In this document: positions 58,530 through 64,000 of the stretch, piece by piece | Layout of the letters: each line of letters opens with the position of its first letter | How positions within the stretch are numbered: position 1 is the first letter of the stretch | NCBI GenBank assembly: GCA_023420415.1 | Contig: JAEZWF010000004.1 | Coordinates: 87,438 to 151,437 of the forward strand | Direction: 5' to 3' | DNA length: 64,000 bases | Origin: Actinomycetes bacterium | GTDB taxonomy: Bacteria; Actinomycetota; Actinomycetes; Actinomycetales; Dermatophilaceae | Translations under genes and position numbers: made by a program | Notes under the pieces: model-generated | Told to the model about the DNA's origin: nothing | The model's database searches: none | Seen by the model: the letters and a program-made list of their open reading frames with translations, nothing else

Positions 58530-58555
58530 TAAGAACTTCAAGTACTTGAAGTCAA
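58530..58555 (-). promoter_or_regulatory. MerR-type promoter with a perfect 16-bp dyad in the spacer
   Basis: On the minus strand TTGACT (-35, 58550-58555) and TAGCGT (-10, 58526-58531) are separated by 18 bp. The spacer contains the palindrome CTTCAAGTACTTGAAG (58536-58551). Long spacers with an internal dyad are the hallmark of MerR-activated promoters. Confidence 0.75.
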
Positions 58556-58874
58556 AGCCTCACCTACAAGCTCGACGCCACCACTGCGTCCAGTAACCTG
58601 ATCGCGGCGGATAGACGCACCTCCGTCGCTCGTTTGCGAGAGGGCGCGCGTGTCGGCGGGGTGGTCCTCTACGGCCCTTGAGGAGGCCCTCCAGGTGTTG
58701 GAGAGCATCTGAGGAGTCCGAGTCAGCGACTCACCCCAGACCCAGCCGCTCGACACTACGCGACCGGGGGCACCGTCGAATCGGATTCTCGAAGGCAGCG
58801 TGCTCTTCCGTGTGTGCTTGAGGGAGGGGTCCTGCCTCCAAGAGTTGTAGGCGTCTCTGTCCCGGAAAGTCAGG

Positions 58875-58901
58875 TTGCAGGACGCCTCGCGCGGATAGGG
58901 T
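58875..58901 (+). promoter_or_regulatory. Promoter of the receiver/kinase pair
   Basis: TTGCAG (58875-58880) and TAGGGT (58896-58901) lie 15 bp apart. The -10 box ends 6 nt before the ATG at 58908, so the message is probably leaderless. Confidence 0.5.
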
Positions 58902-58907
58902 GACCCC

Positions 58908-59549
58908 ATGTGGCCCTTCGCTGATACGCGGCCCCTTCCTGAACCTGACATCGAGACGGTTCGGAAGCACGCACGGGTGCTGGTGATTGACGACCAGGCT
59001 TTTCCGGCGCAGAGAAACTTCACGCGGGACGGATATCATTTTGATCGTTGGCCCACGATCAAAAACCTGTCGCAACTGACAGATGGCGACTGGGACCTCA
59101 TACTCCTTGATATACAGGGAGTTGGCTTAGCTGAGAGTCCAGAGATGCAAGGATTGGGGATTCTTCGGCACATCAAAAAGACCAATCCCGCCCAAGCGGT
59201 CATCGTCTACTCCGCGCAGCCACAACGGGTTTCGTCCAGTGAGTACTTGCTGCTCGCGGACGCCGTTCTCGATAAGGGCATGAGTTACCTCGAATACAAG
59301 GAGAGGGTGGACGAGCTCCTCCTACGTCACGCAACACCGGGCTACTTCATAGCGGCGATGAATCGCGAGTTGGGAGAGGGCGCCGCCCTCGTTCCGAAGG
59401 CCGTTCCTCAGGCCCTACGGGCCTTCCGTCGGGGCGACACTCGTAGTTTTCGGGACTATTTGGGTAAGAAAATGACAGATCAGGAAAAGATCGACGTGCT
59501 GGTCAACGTTGTGGCGGTCGGCATCAAAGTTGTGGCGGCCGTGTCTTGA
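58908..59549 (+). CDS. Response-regulator receiver protein without DNA-binding domain
   Basis: 213 aa. The receiver is canonical: acidic pocket Asp28/Asp29 (VLVIDDQ), phosphoacceptor Asp68 (LILLDIQ), Ser102 (VIVYSAQ) and Lys123 (LDKG). The last about 70 residues are unlike known output domains and end in a hydrophobic stretch (VLVNVVAVGIKVVAAVS). G+C is clearly below the neighbours. Its stop overlaps the kinase start as TTGA, so kinase and receiver are coupled. Output unknown: protein interaction or phosphotransfer is likeliest. Confidence 0.82.
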   Translation: MWPFADTRPLPEPDIETVRKHARVLVIDDQAFPAQRNFTRDGYHFDRWPTIKNLSQLTDGDWDLILLDIQGVGLAESPEMQGLGILRHIKKTNPAQAVIVYSAQPQRVSSSEYLLLADAVLDKGMSYLEYKERVDELLLRHATPGYFIAAMNRELGEGAALVPKAVPQALRAFRRGDTRSFRDYLGKKMTDQEKIDVLVNVVAVGIKVVAAVS

Positions 59550-60688
59550 GCGGTGGACCCTGGAACCTCTTTCCGTACCCGACCCTGACATCCGACGGGT
59601 CATTGACTGATGGGTCACTTCTCGATGCTCATCCGGACTGCGTTCACTGCCCCACCCGCGAGTGCTTGTCCGACTCTAAGACTGCTGTCTCTGAAGCTCG
59701 GTCATGTCGATACGGAATTACCTACATGCGCGTGGACGAAGAGCGGCTCCTTACTGGCGTCGTCGCAAACGACCTGAATGCGACGGCGAGAGCGCGCCGA
59801 CGCGCCCGACAGGAGCCGGAACGTCGGGTTCTAACGCGAACGGTGAAGCATGCAGTAGAGAAGGCCCGCACTGTAGGCGTTGGGGTCACGTCAGACTTCG
59901 AGATCGCCAAGGCGGAGATGCTTTCCCGCTTGGAGTCCGATCCAAAGCTACACGAGGCGCTCGCCGATCAGTTGCGACGCGATTTCAGTGAAAATCTGCA
60001 GCAGAGCCACGACTTCCTTCAGCTCGTGAAGTTGGTGCGCGGGCACGCAGAGTCTCTACTTCACGACCGATACCCGTCTCTTGATCCGCCAGACGCGGCG
60101 GACAAGTTGCCCACCGAAGGGGCCATCTATTACTCCACAGAGCTAATGCTGGCGAAAATGGATTCGATGGCGTTCCTTAACGAGATCAATATCGCCCATG
60201 GGGGCGAGCGAAAGTTCAAGATCCACCCGGTGGTTCTCAAGTACGTCAGGATCTACGATTGGCAGGCAAGGGAAAAGGATCTCCGGATCCGCCTCGAGGG
60301 TAGCGCGTACTCCAGTTCCTACTACAATGACAGGGCCATTGGGGCCGTCGTGCAGGGCCTCCTCGACAATTTGGTCAAATACGCACCCTCCGGCTCAAGT
60401 GCCACGGTGAGCTTCGTTGAAACAGATGATCATGTGAAGGTCTCGTTCTGCTCACTGGGGCCAAAGATTGCCGAGGATGAGCGCAATCGCATCTTCCTGC
60501 CCAAATATCGTGCACGGGCGGCGATGGCGATGGAGATGAGTGGGCTAGGCATCGGTCTGGCCACAGCTAAGCAGATCTCGGACGCACTGGGGCTCGGGCT
60601 AGAGGTTCAACAGGAAGTCGATCCCGATTCACGATTCGTTGGCGTTTTTCGCACCACCTTCTCGCTCCGGCTGGAGAGGAGCAACTAG
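59546..60688 (+). CDS. Divergent histidine-kinase-like protein with Cys-rich N-terminus
   Basis: 380 aa. Residues 1-60 contain Cys32, 35, 40 and 54 in a zinc/redox-type pattern (CVHCPTREC). A helical region (about 95-215) should be the dimerisation domain but lacks an HELR-type box; His155 (SHDFLQLVKL) and His167 are the only nearby candidates. The ATPase domain has the N box (GLLDNLVKYAP) and G2 (GLGIGLATAKQI), but G1 reads SLGPKI where DxGxGI is expected. No membrane segment. TTG at 59546-59548 is the likely start. Confidence 0.8.
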   Translation: MSGGPWNLFPYPTLTSDGSLTDGSLLDAHPDCVHCPTRECLSDSKTAVSEARSCRYGITYMRVDEERLLTGVVANDLNATARARRRARQEPERRVLTRTVKHAVEKARTVGVGVTSDFEIAKAEMLSRLESDPKLHEALADQLRRDFSENLQQSHDFLQLVKLVRGHAESLLHDRYPSLDPPDAADKLPTEGAIYYSTELMLAKMDSMAFLNEINIAHGGERKFKIHPVVLKYVRIYDWQAREKDLRIRLEGSAYSSSYYNDRAIGAVVQGLLDNLVKYAPSGSSATVSFVETDDHVKVSFCSLGPKIAEDERNRIFLPKYRARAAMAMEMSGLGIGLATAKQISDALGLGLEVQQEVDPDSRFVGVFRTTFSLRLERSN

Positions 60689-60765
60689 GGCTCCTGGGGC
60701 CTTTGGAAGTGTGCGTTGTTCTTGGCCAGGGGCCGGTCGGGGTGACGCCGATGGGCACCTTCCGT

Positions 60766-60804
60766 GGACGTGCTGCACGTCCGCGGGCTCGCCCATATTG
60801 GGCG
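60766..60804. terminator. Two hairpins between the kinase gene and ddl
   Basis: GGACGTGC pairs with GCACGTCC (60766-60782), and CGCCCA pairs with TGGGCG (60790-60804). They lie in the 141-bp gap between convergent genes and may terminate both. No T-tract. Confidence 0.45.
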
Positions 60805-60829
60805 GTGTGACTCACCCTCGGACGAACCG

Positions 60830-61978
60830 CTACCGGAGACCAACAGGGCGGGTCTGGGCGAGCTGGATCAGCTCGTCGATCAGGTCGGGATACCTGAGCC
60901 CGGTGGCTTCCCACATCTGCGGATACATGGAGTGCGGCGTGAACCCGGGCATCGTGTTGATCTCGTTGATGATCACGTCACCGGTGTCGGTGTAGAAGCA
61001 GTCGACTCGCGCCAGCCCTTCACACCCGAGCGCCTCAAAAGCCGCCCCCGCCAACCGTTGCACCTCCGCCGAGACCGCCGGAGGCACCTCAGCCGGGCAC
61101 GACAGCACCGCCCCGTCGTCCAAGTACTTCGCCTCGAAGTCGTAGAACTCGTGCCCGCTCCCCGCCTGCACGGCGATCTCGCCGACATGCGACACCCGCG
61201 GCCCGTCGACACCGCGCCCCTGCAACACCGCGCACTCAATCTCTCGCCCGGCGATCCCCTGCTCGACGATCACCTTCCGGTCGTGCTGCCGGGCAAACTC
61301 GATCGCCGACTCCAGCCCCCCAGGCGTGTCGACCTTGGTGATCCCCATGCTCGACCCCGCCCGCGCCGGCTTCACGAACACTGGGTACTTCAGCGCACCC
61401 ACGGCCTCCATCGCCGCGGCGGGATCCCGCTGCCACTCGCGATCGGTGATCACGGCATACGGCCCGACGGGCAGCCCTGCCCCCGCAAACAGAACCTTCA
61501 TGTAGTGCTTGTCCATCCCCGCCGCCGACGCGAAGACTCCCGACCCGACGTAGCGGATGTCCGCGAGCTCGAGCATGCCCTGGATGGTGCCGTCCTCACC
61601 AAAAGGCCCGTGCAGCAACGGAAAGACGACGTCGACCTCGCCAATCACGTCCGGCACGGAACCCGGCGACAGCGTCGTCAGCGTGCGCTCGGTCGTCGCC
61701 ATCGGCACGACGACGCCGGCGCCCGAGTCCGCCCCGACCTCCGGCGTGTGCCCCGACGTCAGCTCCAGTCGCGCCGGGTCGCCGTCGGTCAGCACCCAGT
61801 GCCCGTCGCGCGAGATGCCGATCGGGATCACGTCGTACTTGTCGCGGTCGATCGCGCGCATCACCCCGGCCGCGGTCGCGCACGAGACGGCGTGCTCGGA
61901 CGAGCGGCCGCCGAAGACGATGGCGACGCGCACCTTGCCGTCGGTGCGCGCGGGCTGGGGCGAGTTCTCAGTGGTCAT
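60830..61978 (-). CDS. ddl: D-alanine--D-alanine ligase
   Basis: 382 aa. ATP-grasp enzyme: VFGGRSSEHAVSC at the N-terminus, LHGPFGEDGTIQGMLEL, FVKPARAGSSMGITKV and the metal-binding NEINTMPGFTPHSMYPQMW. Makes the peptidoglycan D-Ala-D-Ala dipeptide. ATG at 61976-61978 has TACGCT 8 nt upstream. Divergent from the PLP-enzyme gene. Confidence 0.96.
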   Translation of the reverse strand: MTTENSPQPARTDGKVRVAIVFGGRSSEHAVSCATAAGVMRAIDRDKYDVIPIGISRDGHWVLTDGDPARLELTSGHTPEVGADSGAGVVVPMATTERTLTTLSPGSVPDVIGEVDVVFPLLHGPFGEDGTIQGMLELADIRYVGSGVFASAAGMDKHYMKVLFAGAGLPVGPYAVITDREWQRDPAAAMEAVGALKYPVFVKPARAGSSMGITKVDTPGGLESAIEFARQHDRKVIVEQGIAGREIECAVLQGRGVDGPRVSHVGEIAVQAGSGHEFYDFEAKYLDDGAVLSCPAEVPPAVSAEVQRLAGAAFEALGCEGLARVDCFYTDTGDVIINEINTMPGFTPHSMYPQMWEATGLRYPDLIDELIQLAQTRPVGLR

Positions 61979-62035
61979 CGCCGCCGAGCGTATCCCGACC
62001 AGCGACCGCGCCCCGGCCACGGCACGCCCCGCCCC

Positions 62036-62041
62036 TACGCT
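62036..62041 (+). promoter_or_regulatory. -10 box of a leaderless PLP-enzyme transcript
   Basis: TACGCT ends 6 nt before the GTG at 62048; no ribosome-binding site is present. Confidence 0.5.
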
Positions 62042-62047
62042 GGCCCG

Positions 62048-63136
62048 GTGAGCACGCACGACCTCCCCGAGGACCTCTCCCCCGCCACCCGCGTCGTCGC
62101 CCTGGGCCGCCCGCCGCGCGACCCGGGCGCCCCCGTCAACCCCTCGATCGAGCTGACCTCGACGTATGCCGCGGACGGCGCCGTCGGTTACGCCCGCGCC
62201 GGGAACCCGACGTGGCTGGCTTTCGAGGAGGCACTCGGCTCACTCGAGGGCGGCGACGCGCTCGTCTTCTCCTCCGGCATGGCCGCCGTCACGGCCGCCC
62301 TCTCGTTGGCACCCCACGGGACGCCCCTCGTCGCCAGCAAGACGGCATACAACGGCACCGTCGCCCGGCTGCTCGACGCGGAAGCCCACGGTTCGCACGA
62401 AGTCCGCTGGGTCGACCTCACCGACACCGACGCCGTCATCGCGGCCCTGCCTGGCGCCGCGCTCGTCTGGCTCGAGTCGCCGAGCAACCCGCTGCTCGAG
62501 GTCGCCGACCTTCCCGCCCTCGCCGCTGCCGCGCGCGACCACGGCGTGATCTCGGTGTGCGACAACACTTTTGCCACTCCCCTGGGCCAGCGCCCACTCG
62601 AGTTCGGCGTCGACGTCGTCGTCCACTCGGTCACGAAGTACCTCAGCGGCCACAGCGACCTCGTTCTCGGCGCCACCGTCACCGCGGCCACCGACGCTGG
62701 ACGCGCGCTGCGGGATCGCCTTGCGCACCAACGACTTCTGGGTGGCGCCATCGCCGGCCCGGTCGAGACGTGGCTGGCGCTGCGTGGCTTGCGCACCTTG
62801 GCGATTCGGCTCGAACGAGCCAGCGCGAATGCCGCGGAGCTCGCGTCGCGTCTCGACGGCCACCCCGCGGTGGCGCGGCTTCGCTACCCGGGGTTCGGGG
62901 CGATGGTCTCGATCGAGGTGGCCGGTGACGCTGATGCAGCCGAGCGGGTCGCCGGTGCCGTGCGGCTGTGGAGCCACTCGACGAGCCTCGGCGGTGTCGA
63001 GTCCCAGATCGAACGCCGCCGCCGGCACGAGCTCGAGCCCGAGACGACCCCTGACAACCTGCTGCGCCTCTCCGTCGGCATCGAGGACGTCGACGACCTC
63101 TGGCGCGACCTCGATCAAGCGCTTGGGGCGGTCTGA
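62048..63136 (+). CDS. Cys/Met-metabolism PLP enzyme (cystathionine gamma-lyase/synthase family)
   Basis: 362 aa. GYARAGNPTWLAFEEALGSLEGGD, the phosphate/cofactor loop FSSGMAAVTAA, LESPSNPLLEVADL, DNTFATP and the PLP Lys197 in HSVTKYLSGHSDLV. The C-terminal block SLGGVESQIERR includes the usual substrate-carboxylate region. Whether it cleaves or forms cystathionine, or acts on methionine, cannot be told. GTG at 62048. Confidence 0.92.
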   Translation: MSTHDLPEDLSPATRVVALGRPPRDPGAPVNPSIELTSTYAADGAVGYARAGNPTWLAFEEALGSLEGGDALVFSSGMAAVTAALSLAPHGTPLVASKTAYNGTVARLLDAEAHGSHEVRWVDLTDTDAVIAALPGAALVWLESPSNPLLEVADLPALAAAARDHGVISVCDNTFATPLGQRPLEFGVDVVVHSVTKYLSGHSDLVLGATVTAATDAGRALRDRLAHQRLLGGAIAGPVETWLALRGLRTLAIRLERASANAAELASRLDGHPAVARLRYPGFGAMVSIEVAGDADAAERVAGAVRLWSHSTSLGGVESQIERRRRHELEPETTPDNLLRLSVGIEDVDDLWRDLDQALGAV

Positions 63137-63236
63137 CGCCCGCCTGCCCTGCTGTGGACAAGCGAAGGCAACCGGCCTTGGGCGAGGGCTACACTCGGCA
63201 ACCTGCCCGAACGATGTCAACGGTGGGGGACGCCGA

Positions 63237-63854
63237 GTGCTGACCAGGACGACCATTCGCAGGTATGCCGTGATGGCGTGCGCCCTTGGGGTGGCGCTCG
63301 GCGCGGCGGGGTGCAACGGGGGTGAGGACCCGCCTTCCACGAACACGACCTCGTCGTCATCCGCCACGTCGACGGCCACGACGAGTGGCTCCTCGAGTGC
63401 GACGTCGTCGGCCACCGGTTCCTCCTCTACGGCCGGGCCCGCCCCCACCGTCCCTGCACTGGCTCGCGAGCGCACCGACGACGGGGCCAAGGAGTTTGTC
63501 CGGTTCTACGTTGACGTGCTCAACGACGCCTACCAGGACCCAGCCAATCCGCGGATCGCTGGACTAGCCGACAAGGACTGCGTGGCCTGTAGAAACCAGG
63601 AGAAGCAGTTGGCCGACTTCGTTGCCAAGAGTCAGCGGCTGAGCAGCGACCTGATCGACCTACCGTCACTCGCCATGGCTACCGAACCGACAGCCGAGAC
63701 TGTCATCTTGAATGGGACGCTCAAGTACAACAGGGTCGAAATCGTCAAAGCTGATGGCTCTCCCACAGGCAAGTTCGTCAAGGCGGAGACGGTCAAGCGC
63801 CAGATCGGCTTGAAGTGGGTGAAGGACGCATGGGTGCTCTACGACATGGAGTGA
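63237..63854 (+). CDS. DUF6318-like lipoprotein
   Basis: 205 aa. The signal peptide ends in ALGAAG-C, a lipobox, with Cys26 the lipidated residue. A Ser/Thr-rich linker (about 30-70) precedes a globular domain, EFVRFYVDVLNDAYQDP and KDCVACRNQEKQLADFV, with a conserved-looking CVAC pair. The GTG at 63237 has GGGGGAC upstream; TACACT at 63190-63195 may be the -10 box. Surface lipoprotein of unknown function. Confidence 0.75.
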   Translation: MLTRTTIRRYAVMACALGVALGAAGCNGGEDPPSTNTTSSSSATSTATTSGSSSATSSATGSSSTAGPAPTVPALARERTDDGAKEFVRFYVDVLNDAYQDPANPRIAGLADKDCVACRNQEKQLADFVAKSQRLSSDLIDLPSLAMATEPTAETVILNGTLKYNRVEIVKADGSPTGKFVKAETVKRQIGLKWVKDAWVLYDME

Positions 63855-63934
63855 TGGCCGTTGTCCTGGCCGTCTTAGCCTCGATCCACCGATGGTCTGA
63901 TGGCGCGGCGTTGATCGTCGTCGTGGGCTGAGGA

Positions 63935-63972
63935 GACAGCGAGGGCGTGGTTGGTCGCCCGACCTCGCTGTC
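63935..63972 (+). terminator. Bulged hairpin after the lipoprotein gene
   Basis: GACAGCGA pairs with TCGCTGTC (63935-63942, 63965-63972), and inner GGGCG pairs with CGCCC. It lies 80 bp after the stop and no T-tract follows. The remaining bases to the window end show no gene I can support. Confidence 0.5.
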
Positions 63973-64000
63973 GGGGTGTTCCACGTCGTGTTCCTCGGTC

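Larger units (their letters stand above)
58518..58907. other. 390-bp gap between the MerR gene and the receiver gene
   Basis: Apart from the two promoters at its ends, this gap holds no gene I can support. A plus-strand stretch around 58640-58711 could encode WSSTALEEALQVLESI before a stop, which looks like the end of a decayed gene but is too short to place. No GTATGCCG octamer occurs here. Confidence 0.5.

Noticed and set aside
58538..59023. 161-codon minus-strand frame upstream of the receiver gene
   Set aside because: No family resemblance, overlaps the receiver promoter and 5' end, and begins in the MerR promoter; composition is that of a chance frame.
63793..63984. 63-codon minus-strand frame at the window end
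   Set aside because: Overlaps the end of the lipoprotein gene and the hairpin at 63935-63972; no supporting start signal.
1..64000. GTATGCCG as Chi or KOPS
   Set aside because: Such sites are strand-biased relative to replication; here the two orientations are equal.
1..64000. tRNA, rRNA, SRP RNA or riboswitch genes
   Set aside because: I saw no cloverleaf, rRNA segment or recognisable riboswitch core, including upstream of thiL; a covariance search would be needed to exclude small ones.

Overview
This window is high-GC actinobacterial DNA (about 70% G+C by eye, many GTG starts, four-base ATGA/GTGA gene overlaps). Gene order rpsP-khpA-rimM-trmD then rplS-lepB, amt-glnB-glnD, rnc-mutM-acyP-smc-ftsY, recG and the FakA-like gene next to rpmB and thiL points to Micrococcales. 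A TrmD with a fused acetyltransferase and an rpsP with a long acidic tail suggest the Intrasporangiaceae group (inference; no database search was possible). Nearly all of the window is chromosomal housekeeping sequence with small accessory inserts. No rRNA, tRNA, CRISPR array, insertion sequence or prophage was seen.

Layout. 1-9.2 kb: ribosome and tRNA-modification genes on the minus strand (lepB, rplS, trmD-GNAT, rimM, khpA, rpsP), interrupted by a LacI regulator and a FetB-like exporter, then an SDR protein coupled to an Rrf2 regulator facing a TauE/SafE permease. 10.4-18.4 kb: amidohydrolase, ffh with a coupled hydrolase, and amt-glnB-glnD. 18.6-25.2 kb: envelope-type genes (maleylpyruvate-isomerase-like protein, a three-gene HTTM membrane cluster, a secreted propeller protein, a lipase-maturation-factor homologue). 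25.3-34.5 kb: ftsY, a large secreted BNR protein and smc. 34.7-41.7 kb: chorismate mutase, acyP, parDE, mutM, rnc, rpmF-yceD, an acyltransferase and coaD. 41.7-50.9 kb: hemerythrin, HesB-like, VOC, rsmD, recG, fakA-like, rpmB, thiL and a single-RAM-domain protein. 51.4-64 kb: the most accessory part, with hicAB, a NERD protein, an esterase with a PucR-like regulator, a MerR-cupin-alcohol dehydrogenase locus, a low-GC receiver/histidine-kinase pair, then ddl, a Cys/Met PLP enzyme and a lipoprotein.

Three genome-scale patterns stand out. (1) The octamer GTATGCCG/CGGCATAC occurs about 77 times, equally on both strands, against roughly two expected; it is absent from the low-GC two-component pair. 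(2) Several families of long, near-perfect hairpins (stems 14-22 bp) sit between genes irrespective of gene orientation, so they are not simply terminators. (3) At least twelve genes have a TANNNT -10 box exactly 6-7 nt before the start codon, the arrangement expected for leaderless mRNAs.

The best candidate for an undescribed system is the receiver/kinase pair at 58908-60688. The kinase has a Cys-rich N-terminus, no canonical HELR phosphoacceptor and a damaged ATP G1 motif. The receiver is canonical but carries an unrecognised C-terminal segment and no DNA-binding domain.
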